This document shows, one piece after another, positions 15,565 through 24,845 of a stretch of DNA of 46,444 bases (positions within the stretch are counted from its first letter, which is position 1; each line of letters opens with the position of its first letter). Origin of the DNA: Fuerstiella sp. Its GTDB lineage: Bacteria; Planctomycetota; Planctomycetia; Planctomycetales; Planctomycetaceae. The translations under genes were made by a program, and so were the position numbers. Location of the stretch: contig JABABI010000056.1 of the NCBI GenBank assembly GCA_014238335.1, positions 1-46,444 on the forward strand, read 5' to 3'. The notes below the pieces were generated by a model. It had not been told where the DNA came from, ran no database searches, and saw only the letters and a list, made by a program, of their open reading frames with translations.

Positions 15565-17814
15565 CTAAACCAGACCACGTTTCTTGCGGCACAGCCATTC
15601 CACGGACAGCAGAATCACGAACAACAGCAGGCTGATCCAGTTATCCCACAGGGTAATACGTTCCGACCTTTTGACTTCCAGGCTCGGCAGTCCGTCGTCG
15701 GCCCATTGTCTCAGCCGTTCCAGCATATCGTCTGATGTTAAGAAGTCACCGGCGCTGACGTGAGCCAGTTCGCGCATGAGGGCAGGGACTGCAACGGGAT
15801 TGTCGAGCTCCGGGTCACGAGCACTCACAAGAAAACGCGTGGTTGCGAAGTTCAGACTGCCGTCCGTATCGGCCGCCGAGACCGTTGCCCAGTAGTCGCC
15901 AGGGGTCATCGTGTTCTGGAAATCTCCCGCACCATAGGCATCCTCAGTCCGGGCGGCGACCACTTCGTTATCGCCGCCCGGACCTTGTATAGAAACGTCG
16001 TATTTGACGCCGGCCTGCGGAACACCGTCGACATCACGCAGACCGAACGAGAGTCCCGCGAAGGCCCCGGGATTCAGGTCGCGAGGTTCCACGTTAATCC
16101 ACAACCGCGAATCGCCGCCGTTTTCCATTTTTGTCAGCCAGAATATGATCTGTCGCCAGAATCGCTGATGAGCTTCGACGGCCCAGGCCTCGTCCACCGC
16201 CCACTGCCAGGTGGTGTCTCCGGCGAATGCCAGCACGCGAGACGCACCGGTGTTCTGGCCAATGAGCAGTGGCATACCCGTGGGTGATTCCGCCAGTATC
16301 TGAGCCGCTCCCCCGTCTCGAATACGGAGAGCGTTGGCTCCGGTTAATGGTGGAAGGTCGTTCCAGCGCTGCTTGTTCTGGTCGGGCGGTGCAATCTGCA
16401 GAATGGGGTTACGGGTGGCCAGCCGAGTCGGGAGCATGGGAATATCGTCAGTTAACTGCTGATCACCGTCAGTCATCGACACAGGAAGCAGTCGAGCCAG
16501 GGGCGTGCGATGATAGCCGCCCCCGCCAAAACTGTCTTCTCCCCCAATCATCATGAATCCTGCTCCCAGTTCGCAGCAGGCATAGAGTTTCTGCAGACGT
16601 TCTTCCCCGAACAGGTCCGCGGAAACATCGCCTATGATGAACGCGTCGTAATTCCCAGGTATGAACCAGTCGTCGTTAAAGTCGTTCCGGTCCGCAAACT
16701 CAGCGGGATAGATGTGCATGTGGTCCAGTTGCACGCGGCTACTGACATTAATACGACGCAGCCACTTGTATTCAGGGCGAAGTCGGTCGAAGTACGCCAC
16801 TCGAATCCCGCCAGAGCGAACTCGAATGATCGTTTCGACGCGATTATTTGTGCGGCGAACTTCGTCGTCCAGCACTTCCACCTCCACTGCAATCTTAATT
16901 TCTCCAGCCTGCTCAGGCACAAACTGCAGATCCAGTGTGACGTCTTCGGTGGTGTCCGCAGGGCGGTGCACCTTCAGCGTTATGTTGTCCTTGCTGGGCC
17001 GCACCTCCCGCATTTCCCCGGTTTTCCCGTTCGCCAGCTGAGCTCTGTCCTCAACCAGCACGCGAACTCGACATTCACGACCTTCCGCACCAAAGGAGTT
17101 TAGACGAACTTTGATCGGCACGACGTTGCGAATGAACACATCCCGGGCGACATCGAGTTCACTGACGCCCAGATCGAGGGTCGTTGCCTGGACCTCAGAA
17201 CTGCCGACCACAACAGTGTAGATGGGGCTGTTCTGCCGTCCCGACAGGCGTGCCGCCTGGATCGGATCGATGTCTTTGTCGCTGCTGACTGCCTGTTTGC
17301 CGTCACTCCAAAACAGGATCGCTGCAATCCGTTCCCTCGTCGCTTCTTTCGCGAGCGTCTCCAGATTGGCGCCAATGGCCGTCATTCTGCCATCAGCCGC
17401 AGCTTCGGGGACTTCGATCGCCATCATGCCCTCTGCCAGGTCCCGCAGCCGGACTTCGACGGTTTCACCAATCACATCCAGATACGGTTTGGCAGCGTCG
17501 TAAAGTTGCAGCAGTTCCTGTCTTCGGGTCATACCGCCGGCACCATCCGGCGTGTTCATGCTGCCGCTGCCGTCCATGACCACATACAGCACGGCGTCGG
17601 AACGGTCGTTTGACTCCAGTACGGCGGCCGGACGCAGCAGCCAGGATGTGATGAGCAGCACAATAGCGATGCGCAACCCGACCAGCAGTCGCCGCCAGAA
17701 AGCAGGCAGGTGCCGGATACGTCGCGGATAGCCAACTCGCACAACGAACAGCATGAGGATGCATGCCAGTACGACCAGAGGCCATGGCCAGATTGGTGCA
17801 AACGCCAGTTTCAT
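15565..17814 (-). CDS. VWA-domain membrane protein with glutamine-amidotransferase-like domain
   Basis: The 749-residue protein has two membrane segments near the N-terminus (about 10-27 and 43-62). A von Willebrand factor A domain with the metal-binding motif DGSGS (VVMDGSGSMNTPDG) follows. A beta-rich part comes next, then a segment (VAYFDRLRPEYKWL to GGEDSFGGGGYH) that resembles the class I glutamine-amidotransferase-like fold used in this family without its catalytic Cys being evident. A last membrane helix (WISLLLFVILLSVEWL) precedes a basic tail. It overlaps the upstream VWA gene by ATGA, so translation is coupled. Families like this are usually near MoxR AAA+ ATPases and DUF58 proteins. 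Neither is present here. Function is unknown; a chaperone-like or surface assembly role is inference. Confidence 0.85.
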   Translation of the reverse strand: MKLAFAPIWPWPLVVLACILMLFVVRVGYPRRIRHLPAFWRRLLVGLRIAIVLLITSWLLRPAAVLESNDRSDAVLYVVMDGSGSMNTPDGAGGMTRRQELLQLYDAAKPYLDVIGETVEVRLRDLAEGMMAIEVPEAAADGRMTAIGANLETLAKEATRERIAAILFWSDGKQAVSSDKDIDPIQAARLSGRQNSPIYTVVVGSSEVQATTLDLGVSELDVARDVFIRNVVPIKVRLNSFGAEGRECRVRVLVEDRAQLANGKTGEMREVRPSKDNITLKVHRPADTTEDVTLDLQFVPEQAGEIKIAVEVEVLDDEVRRTNNRVETIIRVRSGGIRVAYFDRLRPEYKWLRRINVSSRVQLDHMHIYPAEFADRNDFNDDWFIPGNYDAFIIGDVSADLFGEERLQKLYACCELGAGFMMIGGEDSFGGGGYHRTPLARLLPVSMTDGDQQLTDDIPMLPTRLATRNPILQIAPPDQNKQRWNDLPPLTGANALRIRDGGAAQILAESPTGMPLLIGQNTGASRVLAFAGDTTWQWAVDEAWAVEAHQRFWRQIIFWLTKMENGGDSRLWINVEPRDLNPGAFAGLSFGLRDVDGVPQAGVKYDVSIQGPGGDNEVVAARTEDAYGAGDFQNTMTPGDYWATVSAADTDGSLNFATTRFLVSARDPELDNPVAVPALMRELAHVSAGDFLTSDDMLERLRQWADDGLPSLEVKRSERITLWDNWISLLLFVILLSVEWLCRKKRGLV

Positions 17815-20291
17815 CCGGTTGTTGAGTCCTTCGTGGAGGAGCCCGGTTCATCTGGCACAGGTTCTTCGTCGTAGAAGAAGTTTGCCATCAGGTGCTCGCT
17901 GCAAAACAGGACGATCAGCAGCCCCATCAGCACGGGGAACACTTCGACGCCGAGTCGTCCGACGTTCACCGCTCGATCCAGCTGCTCAGGATCAGTGACG
18001 CGTGAATAGCGTTCCGCACCGAATATTTCGTCAAGGGCCTCGTCGGTGACCACAGTCAGATTGCTTTCCCCGTCCAGGTCGTTGACAGCAAAGTCTCGAA
18101 AAAAGCGTGTGCCCTCATCAACAGACCGAAGTTGGTAGTGACCAGCCTCGTTGACGTCCGTCAGCAGGGCTGAGGGCTGGTCAAACGGAAGCGTGTCCTC
18201 GGTGAGGCGCAGTCGAGGGCGCGCGACAGCATAGCGACTGAATCGTCTGGCCGCCGGTACGGGAATTTCCACGGGATCACCCACAACAAAATTTCTGTGC
18301 TCGTCTGCGGCTCCGGTCAGATACTGCATCACCTCGTCCACCAGCATCAGGAATGCCCAATTGTCCACCACAAAGCCTTCGTTCCATTTGCTGCCGCCAT
18401 TGACAAGGTTGTCCACAGCCGACGCAAACAACAAAACTCTGCCGGAACCAACCCGCCGCTCAATCAATGCCGGGCGTCTGGTCTTATCATTGAATTCCAT
18501 AAGGACTCGGGAATTCGGCGGCAGGTCAAACGTCCAGCAGATATCAAACAAAGCGTGTGACAGGGCCGTTTTTGCGTCCTGGTCGCGGGCGAAGCCGCGG
18601 ACAACGGGATTATCCTCAGCCACGAGCGTCAAACGCCCGGGTTCCGGCCGAAACGGAAGCTTGCTGATCGGCAGACCGGGCAGCAAATTCTCCGCATCGG
18701 CAGTTCGCCAGGTAATCGCCTGCATCAGTCGTTCACCGCCGGTCGTAATAAACAACGCTCCTCCATCGTCAACAAAACGGTGCAGGTCGGTCCACACCGA
18801 CGGGGCCGGGCGCTGCGGATTCACGACGCAAATGACGTCGAAGTTCCCGAGCTTCTCACGTGCCAACTGGGCAGTCGTGATGGACTTGCAGTCAAATTTG
18901 CGAATGCCCTGCCGCTTCAGCAGCAGCGGCTGCAGCGCGTTTAGCAGATAGCTGCTGTCCACCAGCCGATCGGCGACCAGCAAAACACGTGGCACTGCGG
19001 TTACGCCGAACGTGAAGTAACGAATATCGTCAAACGTCAATGGGTCCGGTGACGACAGCCGGACAAATCCACTCTGAAAATTCCGGCCCCTGATGCCGCT
19101 GACGTTGAACACCGCGACCGGGGGACTTCCCTCAAAACTGACGCTTCGCCGCGCTGAACTGCCTCCTCCGCCACCCGCTATTTCATTGCCTTCGTTGTCC
19201 AATGTATACATTTCAAGTGTCGCTTCGCGATCGGCTGCCGCCGTCGACACCACTGTGACGGCCACAGCGACTGACTGTCCTTCGATGGTCGCCTGTCGAT
19301 CAAGACGCAGTTGTGAGAGCGAAACGTTAATGGGGTTGTTCACGCCCACATCGATCAGATAAATCTGCAGCCACTCATACTGGACCAGCAGATCACGTAG
19401 GCCGCACTCGTCCGGATCGCGCCATGCTGCCTCAGAAAAGTCGGTGAGCACATAGATTTCACGAGAAAACTGATCGCCCGTGCCGGTGTCGTTCTGCACC
19501 TGATCACGATCCAGTACGTGCTCGTCAATCGCATCCTTGATCACTGAATTCAGCGAACGCGGTACGGTGGTGGATTCCAGGTCGTTGATACGCGATCGTG
19601 CTCCGGCCAGGTCCGCCTGAAAGACGACATCGGATTCCGGAGCAGATGTGACGACGGCCACCCGACTGCCCTGCGGAAGATCAGTCAGGTGCTCAGTGGC
19701 GATTTGTTCTGCCTGCTCAAGTCGACTTCTACCTTCGTGCTGGTAGGTCATGCTCAGACTGTTGTCGAACGCAAACACGGCGGCGACGGGAATATCGGCT
19801 GCCAGTGGATTTCGGGGGCCCGTCATTTCGGCCTGCACCCGCAGGCCCCATGGCACACCAACGCAGATCGCAACGGCCACAATCCCCCCCAGCAGGGTCA
19901 GCAGACGCAGACGCCCACGTTGTTCCCGCAACAGATGTTCCGCCGGCTCCCTGGCGCTGGCGCGTCTGGCCAACCAGGTGTAAATTCCGAATGTGCCGGC
20001 GATAACCACCGCAAGGATCAGCCATTCGTACCATTGCAGACCGTATCTCGCTGCCGGCAAAGATGGCCGAGTCATCGCCAACACTGCAACAACGATCACA
20101 ATGGCCCGCAGCAGAAGAAGCAAAATCTGTCTAAGCTTCATGCGACGTGAATTGGACGTCTGCCGAGTCTTCAGCAGTTGCAATGCCGGAAACTCTATAC
20201 GCTTCGGTTTGGCACGCATGATCAGATGCAACAGGACCGGCAGCCCCGCCAGAATTACACCTGCCAGAAGTGATGCGTTAATCAGCGCCAT
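17811..20291 (-). CDS. BatA-like VWA membrane protein
   Basis: The 826-residue protein begins with the BatA N-terminal domain: a membrane segment, then HLIMRAKPKRIEFPALQLL and the LRQILLLLLRAIVIVVAVLAMTRP helix. Further membrane segments and a VWA domain with DNSLS (FAFDNSLSMTYQHEG) follow. A large periplasmic part contains a second alpha/beta region. A final helix (VFPVLMGLLIVLFCSEHLM) precedes a short acidic/Ser tail. AGGTGA lies 14 nt before the ATG. The next gene starts inside its stop codon, and together they form the usual planctomycete two-gene VWA unit. The MoxR/DUF58 genes that normally precede it are missing; instead 221 bp of non-coding sequence separate it from an FHA kinase gene. 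Confidence 0.88.
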   Translation of the reverse strand: MALINASLLAGVILAGLPVLLHLIMRAKPKRIEFPALQLLKTRQTSNSRRMKLRQILLLLLRAIVIVVAVLAMTRPSLPAARYGLQWYEWLILAVVIAGTFGIYTWLARRASAREPAEHLLREQRGRLRLLTLLGGIVAVAICVGVPWGLRVQAEMTGPRNPLAADIPVAAVFAFDNSLSMTYQHEGRSRLEQAEQIATEHLTDLPQGSRVAVVTSAPESDVVFQADLAGARSRINDLESTTVPRSLNSVIKDAIDEHVLDRDQVQNDTGTGDQFSREIYVLTDFSEAAWRDPDECGLRDLLVQYEWLQIYLIDVGVNNPINVSLSQLRLDRQATIEGQSVAVAVTVVSTAAADREATLEMYTLDNEGNEIAGGGGGSSARRSVSFEGSPPVAVFNVSGIRGRNFQSGFVRLSSPDPLTFDDIRYFTFGVTAVPRVLLVADRLVDSSYLLNALQPLLLKRQGIRKFDCKSITTAQLAREKLGNFDVICVVNPQRPAPSVWTDLHRFVDDGGALFITTGGERLMQAITWRTADAENLLPGLPISKLPFRPEPGRLTLVAEDNPVVRGFARDQDAKTALSHALFDICWTFDLPPNSRVLMEFNDKTRRPALIERRVGSGRVLLFASAVDNLVNGGSKWNEGFVVDNWAFLMLVDEVMQYLTGAADEHRNFVVGDPVEIPVPAARRFSRYAVARPRLRLTEDTLPFDQPSALLTDVNEAGHYQLRSVDEGTRFFRDFAVNDLDGESNLTVVTDEALDEIFGAERYSRVTDPEQLDRAVNVGRLGVEVFPVLMGLLIVLFCSEHLMANFFYDEEPVPDEPGSSTKDSTTG

Positions 20292-20512
20292 AGCAAAGTT
20301 CTGTCACCTGCCAAAATTCGTTTCGTCTTCCCATCTTTTGTATCGGAAGGAATGATACACCGTTCCACGGAACAATGAAGGAACAGATTATGAGAGTAAT
20401 CGGAAGCTGGAACCTGGAGCTTCGGCACGCACCGCCGCTGAGTTGCACAGCCTCCGGATGTCGCGGGACAGAAATCTCAGTGCATCGGCAGTCTTCCGCA
20501 ACGGTACCACGG

Positions 20513-22336
20513 TCAAAGACCAGGACGATTCTGCCGGGGGGACTCATGCACCGAACTGCTGTCAGGCGGGACCTGCGTCGGACTGTCCAGACGCACGGTT
20601 TCAGAAGACGGGTTGCCGCGTGGCCATGACAACACAAATCGTGTCCCTTCTCCCGGACCGCCCTCAATGCGAATCCTGCCGCCGTGTTCACGAATGATTT
20701 TCCGACTGACAGCCAGCCCGATTCCGGTTCCGCGTTCGCCTTTTGAAGATTCAAACAGATTGAAGACGGTAGCACGGTGATCATCCGGAATTCCCGGGCC
20801 ATTGTCGGTGACCGCGACCAGGATGACGTCGTTGACTTTGTCGTAACTGGTTTGCAGAACGACTCTTGCATTCTCCGATTCAGCAACCGCGTCGATCGCA
20901 TTCAACGCCACGTTCAGCACTGACCGATGAATGGCTTCGTGGTCGAACGCCGACAGAGGGAGTTCCGCTTCCGGGCGAAATTCAAAATCCACTCCGTATT
21001 CGGTGGCGGGCGTCATGGCCAGTTCTGCAACTTCTGCACAAATGCGGTTTACATCGCCCGACTGCAGGTCGGGCACCCGATCCTTCGTAAACGACAGCAT
21101 GTCCATAACCAGATCGTAAATACGATTCTGATTCCTTTCCACGATTCCCCACCCCTGTCGGATGATGTCGTCCTTTGACTGCTCAAGACCCATCTGGATC
21201 AGATAGCCACCACCTCGAACACCCTGCAGAATATTTTTAATATGGTGACTGAGAACGGCGATTGTCTGCCCCATCGCCGCGAACCGTTCCGCTTTCAGCA
21301 GCGCATCGTGGAACCGACGCGATTCCACAGCCAGTGCCGACTGACGCGCGACAGCCAGTACAGACTTCAGATGTTCATCAGACAGGCTGCCCGTTTCTTC
21401 CGTCAGGCCATCCGCCAGTCCGTCAGTCGAGATGTCGATGTAAAAGACTCCCAGCAACGCCTCCTGTCCACGCATTGGGGCACAGATTGCTTCTCGTATT
21501 CCTGAGGAAGCGATACTCTGACCTCCCTCAAAACGAACATCGTGCAGAGCATCGGATGTGCGCACGGCTTTACCATGTCGCAGCACGTACCCGGTGATCG
21601 AACGGGAAATGGGCATCTGTTCGTGTGTCGACTCAGACTTAGCGACCTTGTCTTCAGATAAGGCTTCACCACCGGCAGACGGCTGCTGAGCTTCGTCGGC
21701 GGTTCCGGATGACAGTGGCTTACGACGCCGTTGACAGAACACCAGTGGCGTAAGTTCATCACCAATCGAATCCTTCAGCAGGACACACCCTCGATCTGCA
21801 CGAACCGCATCCAGAGTCAGTTCCAGAATCTGCTGCATCAGCGATTCCAGTGTATGTGCCGGCCGAACGAGCTCTTCAGCGACCTCGTAGAGCAATTGCA
21901 GGCCGACCTGCTGGTCCGGCCAAGCTGCGGCCGATGAAACCGGTTCAGCGTGCACGCTTTGTACAATTTCAGAATGCTGTCCGGACTGAGAATCATCAAC
22001 AAATTGTACCCGGTGTGCGGTATTCGAGGACCTCTCGGTCGGTGTTAGTTGAAACGTCAGGACCGTGGCCCCCAGTCGTATCGAATCACCGTTCACCAAA
22101 GTACGTTCGGTGACGCGTCGACCGTTGACGAATGTGCCATTGGCACTTTCGAGATCGACCACCCGATAAACGCCACGGTCTTCCATAAGCTTCGCGTGCT
22201 GACGCGACATTTCTGTGTCGTCGACCCGGATGTGGGTGCCTACGCTGCGGCCAATAACCAGCGCATCGTTCCGCGCAACATCGAATCTCGCGCCCCGATT
22301 CGGACCATTAATGACCAGTAAAGTGGCAGTGTCCAT
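20513..22336 (-). CDS. Cytosolic FHA-GAF-histidine kinase
   Basis: The 607-residue protein has no membrane segment. Residues 1-100 are a forkhead-associated domain that binds phosphothreonine peptides (IGRSVGTHIRVDD, MSRQHAKL, SANGTFVNGR). A GAF domain spans roughly 145-340 and carries a low-complexity insertion at about 205-240. The dimerisation helix has the phospho-acceptor His at 364/365 (LSHHIKNILQG). The ATPase domain has the N box NVALNAIDAV, DNGPGIP, FNLFESSKG and GERGTGIGLAVSRKIIREHGG. No response regulator is adjacent. The gene starts 5 nt after the ligA stop, so it is very probably cotranscribed with ligA. The FHA domain suggests it is controlled by a Ser/Thr kinase; the signal for GAF is unknown. 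Confidence 0.93.
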   Translation of the reverse strand: MDTATLLVINGPNRGARFDVARNDALVIGRSVGTHIRVDDTEMSRQHAKLMEDRGVYRVVDLESANGTFVNGRRVTERTLVNGDSIRLGATVLTFQLTPTERSSNTAHRVQFVDDSQSGQHSEIVQSVHAEPVSSAAAWPDQQVGLQLLYEVAEELVRPAHTLESLMQQILELTLDAVRADRGCVLLKDSIGDELTPLVFCQRRRKPLSSGTADEAQQPSAGGEALSEDKVAKSESTHEQMPISRSITGYVLRHGKAVRTSDALHDVRFEGGQSIASSGIREAICAPMRGQEALLGVFYIDISTDGLADGLTEETGSLSDEHLKSVLAVARQSALAVESRRFHDALLKAERFAAMGQTIAVLSHHIKNILQGVRGGGYLIQMGLEQSKDDIIRQGWGIVERNQNRIYDLVMDMLSFTKDRVPDLQSGDVNRICAEVAELAMTPATEYGVDFEFRPEAELPLSAFDHEAIHRSVLNVALNAIDAVAESENARVVLQTSYDKVNDVILVAVTDNGPGIPDDHRATVFNLFESSKGERGTGIGLAVSRKIIREHGGRIRIEGGPGEGTRFVLSWPRGNPSSETVRLDSPTQVPPDSSSVHESPRQNRPGL

Positions 22337-22341
22337 CCGGT

Positions 22342-24363
22342 TCAGCTCTCAAGCATCTCGAGAAATTCTTCTTCACTAAGAATCGTGACGCCCAGTCCCT
22401 GTGCTTTGGTCAATTTGCTGCCCGCCTTTTCTCCGGCGAGCAGATAATCCGTCCGGCTGGAGACGCTTCCGGACGCCTTACCTCCATGATCGCGAATTAA
22501 TTGTTTCGCTTCGTCACGCGTCATTTTGGCCAGGGTACCAGTAACGACAACCAATTTGCCAGGCAGTTTTCCACTGTCAGCGTCCGTTTCTCGCGTGCTT
22601 TCGACCTGTGTCCCCTGATTCAGCCCCAGCTTCTTAAGTTGATAAAGCAAACTGCTACCAGTCGCTGACGCAAAGAACTGATGAACGGAGGCGGCAATCA
22701 CGGGGCCGATTTCATCAACCGCAGACAACGCCTCCTGAGTCTGAGACGCAATTTCGTCGCCGGTCCCGAAGGCCCGTTCCAGCACCTGTGCGTTGCTTTG
22801 TCCAACGTGTCGAATATTAAGTCCAGTCAGCAGTCGCCAGAACGGCTGTTGTTTGGACGCTTCGATCCCGGCCAGCAACCGGTCGATGGACTTTTCGCCC
22901 AGTCTCTCCAGACTTAACAGTTCCTCGCGATTGTCGCTAAGACAGTACAGCGACGGGATGCCGTCCACGAGTCCGGAATCCAGCAATTGCTCCACCAGCT
23001 TCTCGCCCAGACCATCAATGTCCATCGCCGGACGCGAGGCAAAGAAGATCAAAGTTTCACGCAGTTGTGCGGGGCAGTTTGGGTTCGGGCAGCGAATGTA
23101 GACGCCACCTTCGTCCTGCTCTACAGCGGAACCGCATTCCGGACAGAACTCCGGGTATATAAAAGGTATCTCATCGCCCGTTCGTTTCGCCTCATTCACT
23201 CGCAGGACGTGAGGAATGATCTTTCCCGCCTTTTCTACAAGCACCGTGTCTCCCACCATGACACCCAGACGTTGCAATTCATTGCGATTATGCAGGCTTG
23301 CCCGCGAAACGGTTGTACCATCGATCTCGACGGGTTCCAGCTCGGCCACAGGTGTGAGTGTTCCCGTCTTGCCCACCTGAATCTTGATATCGGCGACCTG
23401 CGTCTCTGCCTCGTATCGTTCCCACTTGTAAGCCCGCACCCAACGCGGGCTTTTTGACGTCGTTCCCAGTCGTTCGCGTTCAGCCAGATGGTTCAGCTTA
23501 ATCACAATTCCGTCGACTTCGAATGGCAGCGAGGCGACGCCTTCCATCATTTGACCCACAACCACCATCAAGTCGTCGAACCCGGTCGCCTTTCCCACAC
23601 GCGGCGTCACCGGCAGGCCCATATTCCGAATCGAATTCAGAAACTGCAGGTAATCCGGCCACAAAACTCCGTCCACATGTCCCACGCCATGAGCCAGGAA
23701 GCGCAGACTGCGCTTGTGAGCTTCGACGGGGTCCAGCAGCTTTAAGGCACCAGCGGCCGCGTTACGAGGATTCTTGAAAGGTTCGTCACCAGCAGCGACC
23801 TGAGCTGCCTGAAACCTGGCAAAATCTTCGTTCAGAATAACGACCTCGCCGCGCACTTCCAGGATGTGCGGCGGCGAGGACGTATCCAGTCGCAGCGGCA
23901 CTCCACCCACAACGCGAGCATTTGACGTAATATCGTCACCGACGACACCGTTTCCACGGGTGACGCCACGGACCAGCACCCCCTGTTCATAGACGAGCGC
24001 CATTGCGACGCCATCAATCTTGTACTCGACGCTGAATTCCAGCTGCTGCTGGTCGAGTGTTTTTCGCAATCCGGCATCCCAGTCAACAAGTTCCTGTTCC
24101 TCAAACGCATTCTCGATCGACAGCATGGGCACACGATGCTGGTGTTGACTGAACCCCGCGATCGGCTCTCCGCCAACCTTGTGTGTGGGACTGGTCGGAG
24201 AATCGTATTCTGGGTGTTCTTCCTCCAACCGCTGCAGTTCCGACATCATGCGGTCGTAATCACGGTCTGAAATTTCATGTGTGGCGTGCACATAATACAG
24301 GCGGTTGTGTCGCTCCAGTTCAGTGCGAAGTTCTTCGATATGCTGGCGGACGGACTCTGTCAT
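22342..24363 (-). CDS. ligA: NAD-dependent DNA ligase LigA
   Basis: LigA seals nicks in DNA using NAD. The protein has 673 residues, normal for the family, from the ATG at 24363, which has AAGGA about 11 nt upstream; an in-frame GTG at 24381 is less likely. It has the NAD-binding Ia domain (residues 1-60), the adenylation motif with active Lys115 (EYKIDGVA), the OB fold, the four-Cys zinc finger (CPECG...CPNPNC), helix-hairpin-helix repeats and a C-terminal BRCT domain (KLVVVTGTLAKMTRDEAKQL). It sits between a small membrane protein gene (29 bp upstream) and the FHA-GAF kinase (5 bp downstream), apparently one operon. Confidence 0.97.
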   Translation of the reverse strand: MTESVRQHIEELRTELERHNRLYYVHATHEISDRDYDRMMSELQRLEEEHPEYDSPTSPTHKVGGEPIAGFSQHQHRVPMLSIENAFEEQELVDWDAGLRKTLDQQQLEFSVEYKIDGVAMALVYEQGVLVRGVTRGNGVVGDDITSNARVVGGVPLRLDTSSPPHILEVRGEVVILNEDFARFQAAQVAAGDEPFKNPRNAAAGALKLLDPVEAHKRSLRFLAHGVGHVDGVLWPDYLQFLNSIRNMGLPVTPRVGKATGFDDLMVVVGQMMEGVASLPFEVDGIVIKLNHLAERERLGTTSKSPRWVRAYKWERYEAETQVADIKIQVGKTGTLTPVAELEPVEIDGTTVSRASLHNRNELQRLGVMVGDTVLVEKAGKIIPHVLRVNEAKRTGDEIPFIYPEFCPECGSAVEQDEGGVYIRCPNPNCPAQLRETLIFFASRPAMDIDGLGEKLVEQLLDSGLVDGIPSLYCLSDNREELLSLERLGEKSIDRLLAGIEASKQQPFWRLLTGLNIRHVGQSNAQVLERAFGTGDEIASQTQEALSAVDEIGPVIAASVHQFFASATGSSLLYQLKKLGLNQGTQVESTRETDADSGKLPGKLVVVTGTLAKMTRDEAKQLIRDHGGKASGSVSSRTDYLLAGEKAGSKLTKAQGLGVTILSEEEFLEMLES

Positions 24364-24392
24364 CGTTTTGCCGTCCTTCACGGCAGCGGGAA

Positions 24393-24683
24393 TTAGTTTG
24401 CGTGGTCTGAGTCAGTGGTCTGCGGCGATACGACGTGAGCTTCTTCAATGCCGTGCAGAGTTCGCCAGCGGTCGACGATCATTGCCAGCAGGCCGGCGGC
24501 CAGCACGATAACGAATTCCCAGATCAATAGCGCATCACCGTGAGCTTCCAGCCATTGGGACACCGGGGCTCGAGGATCACCAAACAACGATGCGATCAGT
24601 GCCAGAATTGTGAGAATAAACACGACCGTCGCCGGAATCACCAGTCTAAACAGAATTGACGGTTTGGTTTGTGATGGCTTCAT
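24393..24683 (-). CDS. Small membrane protein, unknown function
   Basis: The 96-residue protein has two predicted membrane helices (LFRLVIPATVVFILTILALIASLF and ALLIWEFVIVLAAGLLAMIV), a short outside loop and a polar C-terminal tail. No family was recognised. It is the first gene of the probable ligA operon, 29 bp before the ligA start, and it is divergent from the glycosyltransferase gene. The coding character is supported by the clean helix-loop-helix pattern and the operon position, but the ribosome site is weak. Confidence 0.65.
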   Translation of the reverse strand: MKPSQTKPSILFRLVIPATVVFILTILALIASLFGDPRAPVSQWLEAHGDALLIWEFVIVLAAGLLAMIVDRWRTLHGIEEAHVVSPQTTDSDHAN

Positions 24684-24845
24684 TAATGTGGGCCGTTCCG
24701 GATGACAGATTCAGACGGCCTGATTATTGCGTAGAGAACGACCGATACAATGCGACCGTTGAAACAGGAGGAATTTCAAGCCTTTCTTAGCATTCAGAGC
24801 CCGCGTAACGTACAAACTGGCATCGCAACCAGATTCTGAGGCAGC

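Noticed and set aside
16510..17103. 197-residue plus-strand frame inside the VWA gene
   Set aside because: Antisense shadow with no recognisable domain.
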